Assembly: GCA_900317215.1 (NCBI GenBank)
Contig: ONFW01000254.1
Coordinates: 1 to 9,382, forward strand
Source of the DNA: an uncultured Eubacteriales bacterium
GTDB taxonomy: Bacteria; Bacillota; Clostridia; Oscillospirales; Acutalibacteraceae
DNA: 9,382 nucleotides
Direction: 5' to 3'
Below are positions 1-5,669 of the stretch, one piece after another. Within the stretch, counting starts at the first letter, position 1. Each line of letters starts with the position of its first letter. Both the position numbers and the translations under genes were made by a program. The notes under the pieces are model-generated. The model did no database searches. It was not told the DNA's origin and saw nothing but the letters and a program-made list of their open reading frames with translations.

Positions 1-4
1 AAAC

Positions 5-43
5 AAAACAGACTGCCATAATAAAACGGCAGCCTGTTTTTTT
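5..43 (-). terminator. Rho-independent terminator after the WYL regulator gene
   Basis: An inverted repeat pairs AAAACAG (5-11) plus CTGCC (13-17) with GGCAG (28-32) plus CTGTTTT (34-40), with one A/C mismatch and a 10-nt loop. On the minus strand it lies about 25 nt beyond the regulator's stop codon and is followed by TTTTGTTT. On the plus strand it is followed by seven T, so it can probably work in both directions and may also end a convergent gene to the left of the window. Confidence 0.8.
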
Positions 44-67
44 AGGGGAGATCATATTACATGCATG

Positions 68-1102
68 TCATTCATCATAAGTGCTGATAAGCTCGCGGAG
101 ATATTCCTTGTATTCGTCACAGACCTCCTTCGGAAAGATAAGCTTTACGTCCTTTCCGAAGCCGCTGAGCCATGCAAAAAACTGAGGGCTTTTCTGAACC
201 GTCACCGAGCAGCGGAAGAAGCCGGGGTCATCATCATGATATATGCTTATATTCTTGCCGAAACGGTCGGCAATAACGCTTGCAAGCTCATTGTTTACCC
301 TGAGCACGATATTGATGTCTTCTCCGCCAAACATCGAAAAAGCGGTATCGGCATATTTCTCAAAATGTGTATCCGCAAAATACCTGCCGCCGTCTCTGCT
401 CTCATCAAGACAGGTAACGTCCTTCATTCTGTCAACGCGGAAGGTCCTTTCCTTTTGAGTATCCGAATCAAAGCAGATAACATAGTAGTATTCGTTCTTC
501 CAGACCAAAGCGAAGGGGCTCTGGACATAAAGCCGGTCTGCACCGTCCTCCGAGGTCTTGTTCACAGAAGTGAGTTTTTCCGTTAAGGCAAAATCGACCA
601 CGGTCTTCTGATAGTGAAAGCTTATTTTCTTGTGACCGACTATCGCTCTGTGTATCGCATCTATGCTGTAGATAACCGCCTTATTGTCACCCTTTACGGC
701 ATCTTCAAGATAGACCTGACGGTTTACCAGACTGTCAGATCCTTCGGTTGTGAGATTCTGCAGCTTTTTGATGATCTTTTTTGTTTTGTCTGCGGAGATG
801 AACCTTGAGGCGCTCAGAGCATCAACTATCATTTTAAGCTCTGCAAGCTCAAAATCCTCATTCAGTATCATATAATATCCTTTGCGGGTATTTTCTATTT
901 CATATCCGTATTTTACAAGGCTTTTTATATAATTATAAACCGATTTTCTGTCGGCAGAAAGCGAATACTTGTCCTCAAGCAGCTTTATCAGGCTGTTTGC
1001 GCTCATGAATCTGTCTTCGTCCTCCTGAGTCTTGATCTTACTGTTTTCCTTAAGCTCATCAAGCACATATAGTATCTTAAGTCTGTTATCTCCCTTTGAC
1101 AT
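68..1102 (-). CDS. WYL-domain transcriptional regulator (HTH-WYL-WCX)
   Basis: This 344-residue protein has the layout of a DeoR-like WYL regulator. Residues 1-75 form an N-terminal winged helix-turn-helix region (LKILYVLDEL, then SVYNYIKSLVKYGYEIE and the wing NTRKGYYMI). A WYL domain spans about 145-230, with the typical SPFALVWKNEYYYVICFD and FRVDRMKDV segments. A WCX-like C-terminal extension runs from about 262 to 340. Family knowledge: such proteins are cytoplasmic DNA-binding regulators whose WYL domain senses a ligand, often a nucleic acid or nucleotide. The start ATG at 1102 has GGGGGTG 6-7 nt upstream, and a near-consensus promoter ends about 40 nt upstream. The gene is monocistronic between two terminators, so its target is not obvious; it may regulate itself or a distant locus. 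Nothing nearby suggests a defence system, a setting in which some WYL regulators (BrxR/CapW) occur. Confidence 0.92.
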   Translation of the reverse strand: MSKGDNRLKILYVLDELKENSKIKTQEDEDRFMSANSLIKLLEDKYSLSADRKSVYNYIKSLVKYGYEIENTRKGYYMILNEDFELAELKMIVDALSASRFISADKTKKIIKKLQNLTTEGSDSLVNRQVYLEDAVKGDNKAVIYSIDAIHRAIVGHKKISFHYQKTVVDFALTEKLTSVNKTSEDGADRLYVQSPFALVWKNEYYYVICFDSDTQKERTFRVDRMKDVTCLDESRDGGRYFADTHFEKYADTAFSMFGGEDINIVLRVNNELASVIADRFGKNISIYHDDDPGFFRCSVTVQKSPQFFAWLSGFGKDVKLIFPKEVCDEYKEYLRELISTYDE

Positions 1103-1140
1103 AACGGCACCCCCAAAGCATCCAATATCTTAATAAAATC

Positions 1141-1169
1141 ATTATACCATTAAAATATAAATCTATCAA
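1141..1169 (-). promoter_or_regulatory. Sigma-A-like promoter of the WYL regulator gene
   Basis: Read on the minus strand, a -35 box TTGATA (1164-1169) lies 17 bp from a perfect -10 box TATAAT (1141-1146). Transcription would start near 1134, giving a leader of about 30 nt before the ATG at 1102. The surrounding DNA is very AT-rich. Confidence 0.8.
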
Positions 1170-1264
1170 GATTATTATTATAATATTTCTAATAATAAGT
1201 TCATAAAATATATTTATTTTTTGTATACATTTACAGAAGCATGGCAGACGAACATTTTTAGTCA

Positions 1265-1279
1265 GTCGCTTCAAGCGAC
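1265..1279. other. Short perfect palindrome GTCGCTTCAAGCGAC
   Basis: Arms GTCGC (1265-1269) and GCGAC (1275-1279) are perfectly complementary; the pairing can extend to 7 bp around a single central C. It lies just past the T-tract of the neighbouring minus-strand terminator and about 95 bp upstream of the WYL promoter. It could be a second terminator-associated hairpin or a protein-binding site; the sequence alone does not decide. Confidence 0.4.
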
Positions 1280-1327
1280 AAAAAAACGCACGCAAGCCCT
1301 TGCAAGACTTGCGTGTGAAGTTTTTTT
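1280..1327 (-). terminator. Rho-independent terminator of the zinc-ribbon/TPM operon
   Basis: CACGCAAG (1289-1296) pairs perfectly with CTTGCGTG (1308-1315) around an 11-nt loop. On the minus strand the stem is followed by CG and seven T (1280-1286). On the plus strand it is followed by GAAG and seven T (1321-1327), so it is bidirectional in form. It lies about 60 nt past the stop codon of the TPM-domain gene and closes that operon. Confidence 0.88.
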
Positions 1328-1373
1328 AATACCGTCGCAGCATCATTTCTGTTTTTCAGAGTATCCTCCTTAG

Positions 1374-3032
1374 TCAGCGGTGGTGACCGCCGCCGCCTCC
1401 GCCGAAATGACCGCCTCCGCCGCCGTGGAAGCCTCCTCCTCCGCCGCCGCTGCTTGACTGTATTCTCACCTTTGTCATGTGACTGCCGAGATAAACGTCC
1501 TGTGAATCTCTCATTATCATATTGTTCCTTGAGGTATACATTGAAGCCGAAGCAGGCGCCTTGAATTTATATTTATTCCTGATATGGATGCTTATTCCTG
1601 CAGCTATGGAAGCGCCTGCCGCAAGTCCTATCAGTAAGCCTGCCCACCAGTAGAAATAAGGCTTCAGCCAGCTATGGACTATTCTTCCGAAAAACTCATA
1701 GCCGTATTCTCCGGTGCGGACGTCAGTATAGTAAATGCCATGAACAAGACCCTTTGCCTTGAAATCCTTAAGCGCCCGACAATATTCCTCAAAGCCTTTG
1801 ACGACCTCGGGAATGTCCGGCGCCTTACCGCTTGGGGGAAAATGATCCTCCATGATATAGAGAATGTCGGACACCCTGTTCGGCGAACCGTCGTCACCGT
1901 TAGTATAATAGAGGAACGCTTCATTTGAGGAAAACATAAAATCATAGGCATTGTAATAGCCGTCGAAATCCGCATAAAGATACACAGTACCGTTGTAAAT
2001 ATCCGTACCGAAAATGTACTGCGAGCCGGACCATGCCATTTTCTCGATCAATTCATCAGATCTTCCCTGAGAGGCAACAAAGATAACAATATTGAACTGT
2101 ATCTCTCTTGACGCATCATTCATTGCCTTGACAATAGTGTTTGCCTGTTCCGCAGAGAACATTCCACCCTCATCAACAAGATAGGTCGTTTCGCCCATAT
2201 ATTCCCTCAGATCGAGTGTCTGCTCTTCGCTGCTGTCTGCTAAAATATAGTCGGGATGAAGGAGATCGGGATTTTTACCGTAATAAGCCGGCTCGGTCTT
2301 CGGGGGCTTTGGATTTTGCTGAGGCTGCGACACCTCATAATCAGAGCTTTCATAGTACTCAGGGATCAGCCATTTCTCGTCGTATTCCAGTGCTGAGCTT
2401 TCTTCGGTGAAGAACATATCTATATCAGCCAGACTCAACTCCTCGCCTGTTTCGCTCGGAGTATCATACTGCATCATAAACTGAGAAACGGTATATAACC
2501 CCATTTCCTTCATGCGCTGTGATCGGGCAGTATCATCGCCATAATCCTTTTCCATGACATTATTCATTATCATGCTGCAGATATCCGGCTTGCCGTCAGT
2601 TCCTACGTGATAATACTGCAGTGCTTCCCCGCAAAGGTTCATGCAGCTTTCGCTGCTGATCCCGCTGCAGTCAAGATATACAAAGACAGTGCCTTCAGAG
2701 TAATAATAATTCATGTCAAGATAGCTCATGCCGTCAACAGCAAGAGTGCGCGCATCGACCTTTGTTCTCTCTACGCCGCCCATATAGATCCCGAGCTTGA
2801 AATTCGTTGCTTCATAATATAACTTCATTGTACGGACAAGCTCGTCCACATCATATTCGGTCATTACGTCTGTCTCATCATAGAAATAAACATAGCCGTC
2901 CGTTATGGCATCCGCCATGTTAAAATCATCTGTATCCGCATTTACGGTCAAAACGGCTCCCGAAGAAAACAGAAGACACATAAGACTGAACGCAGCAAAA
3001 GCGGAGGCTATTCTTTTAAAAAGCTTTTTCAT
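1374..3032 (-). CDS. Membrane-anchored protein with two TPM-like domains and Gly/His-rich tail
   Basis: This 552-residue protein starts with a signal peptide (basic MKKLFKR, then a hydrophobic stretch at 9-30, with a plausible cleavage after VNA at 32). A degenerate TPM-like domain lies at about 46-165 (YVYFYDETDVMTEYDVDEL, TNFKLGIYMGG). A Pro/Gln-rich linker covers about 190-280. A second, clearer TPM domain lies at about 283-420 (YLVDEGGMFSAEQANTI, FNIVIFVASQG). A transmembrane helix follows at about 461-483, then a tail ending at 526-552 in glycine runs broken by HF, FH and HHR. TPM proteins (YgcG/YdjH/MoxR-associated types) are exported membrane-tethered proteins; this class has no settled enzymatic role. 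The predicted topology places both TPM domains outside and the glycine tail in the cytoplasm. Its ATG overlaps the stop of the upstream zinc-ribbon gene (ATGA, 3029-3032), so translation is probably coupled; GGGGGG lies 11 nt upstream. Neighbour and topology suggest a Bacillus YdjH counterpart, but it is much longer than the roughly 250-residue YdjH because of the extra domain and linker. Confidence 0.85.
   Translation of the reverse strand: MKKLFKRIASAFAAFSLMCLLFSSGAVLTVNADTDDFNMADAITDGYVYFYDETDVMTEYDVDELVRTMKLYYEATNFKLGIYMGGVERTKVDARTLAVDGMSYLDMNYYYSEGTVFVYLDCSGISSESCMNLCGEALQYYHVGTDGKPDICSMIMNNVMEKDYGDDTARSQRMKEMGLYTVSQFMMQYDTPSETGEELSLADIDMFFTEESSALEYDEKWLIPEYYESSDYEVSQPQQNPKPPKTEPAYYGKNPDLLHPDYILADSSEEQTLDLREYMGETTYLVDEGGMFSAEQANTIVKAMNDASREIQFNIVIFVASQGRSDELIEKMAWSGSQYIFGTDIYNGTVYLYADFDGYYNAYDFMFSSNEAFLYYTNGDDGSPNRVSDILYIMEDHFPPSGKAPDIPEVVKGFEEYCRALKDFKAKGLVHGIYYTDVRTGEYGYEFFGRIVHSWLKPYFYWWAGLLIGLAAGASIAAGISIHIRNKYKFKAPASASMYTSRNNMIMRDSQDVYLGSHMTKVRIQSSSGGGGGGFHGGGGGHFGGGGGGHHR
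1377..1455 (-). repeat. GGN codon tract encoding the glycine-rich tail
   Basis: The last part of the TPM gene is low-complexity DNA made of repeated GGN glycine codons (seen on the plus strand as CCG/CCT/CCGCC repeats). It encodes three runs of five or six glycines separated by Phe/His pairs. Such tracts are prone to length changes by slippage, so the number of glycines may vary between strains. Confidence 0.75.
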
Positions 3033-4138
3033 GCCAGAAAATACCCCCCAAAGAAAATAGCGAGGGTTATCAATGCGGCAATGAGTATACAGAATGCCGT
3101 AAGCTTTCCCTTGGAAACAGGCAGCTCACCTGCCACCTTGCCGCTCTGACCGTTAACGGCATATTCCCACATCTTTCCCTTATATTCAAAGGTCATGAAC
3201 CATACCGGCAGAAGCATGTAATCCCAGCTAAGGGTATCTGTCCTGTTGAACTGCTGCTTCGAGACGAGAGCCGAATAATTAGTAGTAGATTCGAGCAGCC
3301 TGCCGTTATTTGAGTACATACGATCCTGTATCCTTGGAAACACCTGTTCCTTATCAACATCGTATTTATCCGCATAGAAGCCGCTGAGATACGCCATATT
3401 GAACGGTTTTGCCTCAGCATAATTATAAGGCTCGATAGATTCCATAAGAAGATCGTCTATCTTCTTTGAGCCGTCCGCAGGCACGCCCTCATAGTTTATT
3501 GTCGCCTCACGTACAACCCTGTATCGCTTTGTCTCGGTATATCTGTAGTTTCCCGACGTCCACGACCGTATATTCTCACCTATCGCCTCCAGCTTGGAGG
3601 AGGTCGATGACTTTGCCACCCAGAACGGCACGTACAATCCCGTGAGCTTATCCAGCTGTGCAGTAGAGATAAGATCCTTGGGAATGAAAAACTTTGACCT
3701 TGCCCATTCGTTAAAATAATTGACTGCTGCATCTTTGTCAAAAACAAAAGGCAGCACCATAGATGGACGATACATTCCGTCCACTCTGCCCTTCAGGATA
3801 ACGGGGTTATGACAATAATAGCAGAATGACGCCGCAGTATTTCCGTCAGAAATGATCTCGGCTCCGCAGCTCGGGCATGAATAAAGCTGTGTTTCCTCGT
3901 TGAATTTCTCACGCTCGCGCCTTTCAGCTTCGGTTATTTCCGGCTCAGCGGGAAGCTGTCCCTCCTCAAGTCCGGAGTATTGCTGCTCCTGCTCCATATA
4001 TCTGAGCATAAAGTCAGTCACCTCAGCTTCGGTAAAGGTGCTGCGGCAATACTCACATGTAAAGTGTTGAAGTGTAGGATCAAATTTCAGATCAGCATAG
4101 CAGTTTGGACAATGAAATTGTTTAGCATCGATCGCCAT
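3029..4138 (-). CDS. ydjG: YdjG-like double zinc-ribbon membrane protein
   Basis: This 369-residue protein carries two zinc ribbons. The first uses CPNC (Cys10, Cys13) and CEYC (Cys28, Cys31). The second uses CPSC (Cys88, Cys91) and CYYC (Cys106, Cys109). An acidic, Glu-rich linker separates them (about 47-84). A conserved soluble region follows (TGLYVPFWVAKS at 166-177, AYLSGFYADKYD at 249-260, LLPVWFMTFEYK at 309-320, NGQSGKVAGELPVSKGK at 329-345), then a C-terminal membrane segment at about 346-367. These segments match my recollection of Bacillus subtilis YdjG, a membrane protein of the ydjFGHI (PspA/SPFH) envelope-stress locus. Databases often label such proteins 'TFIIB-type zinc ribbon'; a replication role has been suggested by name only. 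The start is well supported by AAGGAGG 6 nt before the ATG at 4138. It is the first gene of a two-gene operon with the TPM gene. The pspA and SPFH genes of the Bacillus locus are absent. Confidence 0.87.
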   Translation of the reverse strand: MAIDAKQFHCPNCYADLKFDPTLQHFTCEYCRSTFTEAEVTDFMLRYMEQEQQYSGLEEGQLPAEPEITEAERREREKFNEETQLYSCPSCGAEIISDGNTAASFCYYCHNPVILKGRVDGMYRPSMVLPFVFDKDAAVNYFNEWARSKFFIPKDLISTAQLDKLTGLYVPFWVAKSSTSSKLEAIGENIRSWTSGNYRYTETKRYRVVREATINYEGVPADGSKKIDDLLMESIEPYNYAEAKPFNMAYLSGFYADKYDVDKEQVFPRIQDRMYSNNGRLLESTTNYSALVSKQQFNRTDTLSWDYMLLPVWFMTFEYKGKMWEYAVNGQSGKVAGELPVSKGKLTAFCILIAALITLAIFFGGYFLA

Positions 4139-4172
4139 TGAAATCCTCCTTTCTTATTCCTGTATCAGTAAT

Positions 4173-4202
4173 ATGATACTATATTATAAACACCTGTGTC
4201 AA
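4173..4202 (-). promoter_or_regulatory. Promoter of the zinc-ribbon/TPM operon
   Basis: Read on the minus strand, a perfect -35 box TTGACA (4197-4202) lies 18 bp from TATCAT (4173-4178), a one-mismatch -10 box. Transcription would start near 4166, about 28 nt before the ATG at 4138. The promoter lies just downstream of the previous gene's terminator, so the operon is transcribed independently. Confidence 0.75.
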
Positions 4203-4230
4203 CGAAAACAGTTGTTATTATAAAAGAGAA

Positions 4231-4253
4231 AAAAGCGGAAAACTCCGCTTTTT
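4231..4253 (-). terminator. Rho-independent terminator of the 72-residue protein gene
   Basis: AAAAGCGGA (4231-4239) pairs perfectly with TCCGCTTTT (4244-4252) around an AAAC tetraloop (4240-4243). On the minus strand the stem runs into TTTTTTCTCTTTT. It begins about 10 nt after the stop codon at 4264, a textbook intrinsic terminator. Confidence 0.92.
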
Positions 4254-4263
4254 AATCAAGGGG

Positions 4264-4482
4264 TCATTTACCGAAAAGCCCGCCGATGTTTCCGATCCCC
4301 CCGAGCTTATCAAGGCTTATCTTAGTCTTTACTCCTTCGACAATAGCCTGCATCTGCTCAGGCGGTATATTGCCCGCAAGCTCCTTGACGGTTCCCAAGG
4401 GATCCTTTCCGAATTTATCCTTCATTGCTTCATCGCCTGTGATCTTTGCAGCTATCTCGCCTATTTTTTCCTTGATGTCCAT
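4264..4482 (-). CDS. Small soluble protein of unknown function (72 residues)
   Basis: The product is a 72-residue protein with a charged, helical N-terminal half (MDIKEKIGEIAAKITGDEAM), a central KDPLGTVKELAGNIPPEQM and a glycine-rich end (LGGIGNIGGLFGK). It has no signal peptide, membrane segment or cysteine. I recognise the pattern 'F-x(2)-DP-x(2)-V-x-L...P-x(2)-Q-x(2)-I-V-x-G-V-K' from small clostridial proteins of unknown function, but no role is known to me. The pattern also loosely recalls Nif11/NHLP-type RiPP leader peptides, but no modification or export gene is nearby. The reading frame is open further upstream to an ATG at 4692. The start at 4482 is preferred because the promoter at 4537-4565 would start transcription near 4530, and AAAGGAAAG (4491-4499) precedes this ATG at about 11 nt. 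An in-frame GTG four codons earlier is too close to that site. The gene is monocistronic, with its own promoter and terminator, which suggests regular expression. Confidence 0.75.
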   Translation of the reverse strand: MDIKEKIGEIAAKITGDEAMKDKFGKDPLGTVKELAGNIPPEQMQAIVEGVKTKISLDKLGGIGNIGGLFGK

Positions 4483-4536
4483 TTTCAGCACTTTCCTTTC
4501 ATTTATTGTTTGTGGCTCAGCACAGATACTATCAAA

Positions 4537-4565
4537 AATATACACCAAAACAAAATCAAAGTCAA
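4537..4565 (-). promoter_or_regulatory. Promoter of the 72-residue protein gene
   Basis: On the minus strand, TTGACT (4560-4565) is separated by exactly 17 bp from TATATT (4537-4542). The predicted start near 4530 gives a leader of about 48 nt before the ATG at 4482, and excludes the longer upstream reading frame. Confidence 0.7.
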
Positions 4566-4568
4566 TAT

Positions 4569-4624
4569 GCGCCGGAGAACCCTTTTCCGGCGCCGGGAAA
4601 CCATTTTTCTGGCGAAAAAGGGGG
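4569..4624. other. GC-rich block with mutually exclusive inverted repeats
   Basis: Within AT-rich intergenic DNA, GCGCCGGA (4569-4576) pairs with TCCGGCGC (4586-4593). The same right arm lies in a 10-bp palindrome CCGGCGCCGG (4587-4596). CGCC (4591-4594) can instead pair with GGCG (4611-4614), flanked by CCCTTTT (4580-4586) with AAAAGGG (4616-4622). These pairings exclude each other. The block lies between the -35 boxes of two divergent promoters, so it is probably not in either transcript. No T-tract follows, so it is not a terminator. Its role is unknown; a decayed palindromic repeat element or a binding site is possible. Confidence 0.45.
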
Positions 4625-4701
4625 TCTTCTTCCTCTCCCTGAACATGTTTTTGTAATAATAGCTTTACATCACGATAATTCTCTGCTTTCACTCTTTCAT
4701 T

Positions 4702-4715
4702 TCGTATACGATCGT
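4702..4715. promoter_or_regulatory. Overlapping palindromes, possible operator
   Basis: TCGTATACGA (4702-4711) is a perfect 10-bp palindrome. It overlaps a second one, ACGATCGT (4708-4715). They lie directly upstream of the -10 box of the plus-strand operon, where a -35 box would overlap or be adjacent, a common place for a repressor or activator site. Short palindromes arise by chance, so this is tentative. Confidence 0.3.
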
Positions 4716-4723
4716 GATATAAT
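4715..4723 (+). promoter_or_regulatory. Extended -10 promoter of the kinase-like operon
   Basis: TGATATAAT gives a perfect -10 hexamer TATAAT (4718-4723) with the TG of an extended -10 element one base upstream. No good -35 box is seen at 16-18 bp spacing (TTTCAT or TTCATT only), which fits extended -10 use or an activator. Transcription would start near 4730, about 27 nt before the chosen ATG. Confidence 0.65.
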
Positions 4724-4744
4724 TATATTATTATTACTGATGAT

Positions 4745-4750
4745 GGGGTG
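4745..4750 (+). promoter_or_regulatory. Ribosome binding site that sets the kinase-like gene start
   Basis: GGGGTG lies 6 nt before the ATG at 4757. The last GTG of this site is in frame and could be called as a start (4748), but it is itself the ribosome binding site. The protein family normally begins directly with M-x-I-T-I-S-R-Q, which matches the ATG at 4757. Confidence 0.65.
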
Positions 4751-4756
4751 ATACCT

Positions 4757-5371
4757 ATGGTAATTACAATTTCGAGACAATTCGGAAGCAGAGGCAGGGA
4801 TATCGGCTTTTCACTTGCCGAAAGCCTCGGTATAAGCTTCTACGATAAGGAGCTTATTTCCCTTGCTGCTAAAGAGAGCGGTATGAATGAGGATTTCTTT
4901 GAAAAATTCGATGAACGGGCGTCAAACAGCCTGTTGTATTCTCTATCTCTCGGTGCAGCCGCCACAATTGCGAGTGAGTACGGCACTACACCTGAAACCA
5001 CCGTAAACGATAAGCTGTATCTTCTGCAATACAATATCATCAAAAAGATCTCCGAAGAAGCCTGCGTTATCGTCGGCAGATGCGCCGATCATGTTCTTGC
5101 AGACAGGAAGGACTGCGTAAAGGTCTTCGTTTACTGCGACCTGGACAAAAGAGTAGAGCATATCACCCAAAAATACAAGCTCACACCTGACAAAGCAAGG
5201 GCGCTAATTAAAAAGAACGACAGGGCAAGAGCAAACTACTACAATCATTATGCCTCAGGCAAATGGGGAGAGCCTGAAAACTATGACCTTTGCATAAACA
5301 GCGCACGGCTTGGCGTACAGGGCGCATGCGACCTGATCTCGGAATACCTGCGCCTGACGGGAATTTACTGA
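4757..5371 (+). CDS. Cytidylate kinase-like family protein
   Basis: The 204-residue product begins MVITISRQFGSRGRDIG and continues AESLGISFYDKELI, the signature of the Cytidylate_kin2 (cytidylate kinase-like) P-loop family. The glycine loop FGSRGRDIG (9-17) replaces the classical GxxxxGK[ST] Walker A of true Cmk. VIVGRCADHVL (104-114) and the Arg-rich lid region RVEHITQKYKLTPDKARALI through KKNDRARANYYNHY (132-165) are also family features. The fold is that of nucleoside monophosphate kinases and it is presumably cytoplasmic, but substrate and activity of this branch are not established, and it should not be taken as the essential CMP kinase. The usual form has GSGGREIG; here an Arg replaces the second Gly. 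It is the first gene of a three-gene plus-strand operon (27 bp to the next gene). Confidence 0.88.
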   Translation: MVITISRQFGSRGRDIGFSLAESLGISFYDKELISLAAKESGMNEDFFEKFDERASNSLLYSLSLGAAATIASEYGTTPETTVNDKLYLLQYNIIKKISEEACVIVGRCADHVLADRKDCVKVFVYCDLDKRVEHITQKYKLTPDKARALIKKNDRARANYYNHYASGKWGEPENYDLCINSARLGVQGACDLISEYLRLTGIY

Positions 5372-5398
5372 AATACAAATGAATAAAGGAGCTACAGC

Positions 5399-5644
5399 AT
5401 GAAAAACTATACTTTTCTCGGGAGATCCGACGGCAGAAGGTTCTGCATTGAAGGAATTGATGTATTTTCGAGCAAATGGCAGTCTCTTGGCGAATGCGAT
5501 ATCGTGCTTGAGCCTGACACAAAAAAACCGTACAGCTTTTCGATATACAGGATAGCAACCCCCTCAAAGACTATCACCTTTTTAGCGGGAAGATTCACAG
5601 ACAATTCATGGGGCTTCTATCAGTCCCCTGATGAAGATGAATAA
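5399..5644 (+). CDS. Conserved-looking small protein of unknown function (81 residues)
   Basis: I do not recognise a characterised family. The 81-residue product is probably a soluble, mostly beta protein: MKNYTFLGRSDGRRFCIEGI, then a central VLEPDTKKPYSFSIYRI, TITFLAGRFTDNSWGFY and a strongly acidic end (SPDEDE). It has one cysteine and no signal peptide or membrane segment. The ATG is well placed behind AAAGGAG with a 7-nt spacer. Spacing (27 bp after the kinase-like gene; 25 bp before the chosen start of the next) shows it is the middle gene of the operon. A run of seven A (5521-5527) inside the gene is a possible slippage point, but the frame is intact. Confidence 0.78.
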   Translation: MKNYTFLGRSDGRRFCIEGIDVFSSKWQSLGECDIVLEPDTKKPYSFSIYRIATPSKTITFLAGRFTDNSWGFYQSPDEDE

Positions 5645-5654
5645 TACCATTAAC

Positions 5655-5660
5655 AGGAGG
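5655..5660 (+). promoter_or_regulatory. Ribosome binding site that sets the beta-helix gene start
   Basis: A perfect AGGAGG lies 9 nt before the ATG at 5670. The frame is open to an earlier ATG at 5631, but that one has no ribosome binding site, would overlap the previous gene by 14 nt, and would add 13 basic residues ending RRRKE that are simply the translated ribosome binding region. Confidence 0.8.
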
Positions 5661-5669
5661 AGAAAGGAA

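Noticed and set aside
65..586. 173-residue open frame on the plus strand
   Set aside because: It is antisense to the well-supported WYL regulator, has no recognisable domain and no ribosome binding site; it is a shadow frame.
68..1102. WYL regulator as a marker of a defence island
   Set aside because: Neighbouring genes are housekeeping-like (envelope, metabolism) with no nuclease, methylase, reverse transcriptase, toxin or CRISPR signal; WYL proteins are common general regulators.
1086..1295. 69-residue open frame on the minus strand
   Set aside because: It begins inside the terminator hairpin, runs through the WYL promoter and is an AT-rich low-complexity Ile/Leu frame; not a gene.
3029..4138. 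Zinc-ribbon protein as a replication or transcription factor
   Set aside because: It has a C-terminal membrane segment and YdjG-like conserved blocks beyond the ribbons; the ribbons alone do not show DNA binding.
4286..4642. 118-residue plus-strand frame
   Set aside because: Antisense to the 72-residue gene and its promoter region; no family features.
4483..4692. N-terminal extension of the 72-residue protein to an ATG at 4692
   Set aside because: The predicted promoter at 4537-4565 lies inside this extension, so most of it would not be transcribed, and the extension (proline- and charge-rich, unlike the conserved-looking part) has no ribosome binding support.
4757..5371. Essential CMP kinase (cmk)
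   Set aside because: The classical GxxxxGK[ST] P-loop is missing; the start and inner motifs match the separate cytidylate kinase-like family.
5631..5669. Upstream ATG for the beta-helix gene
   Set aside because: It lacks a ribosome binding site and would translate the clear AGGAGG site of the internal ATG at 5670.
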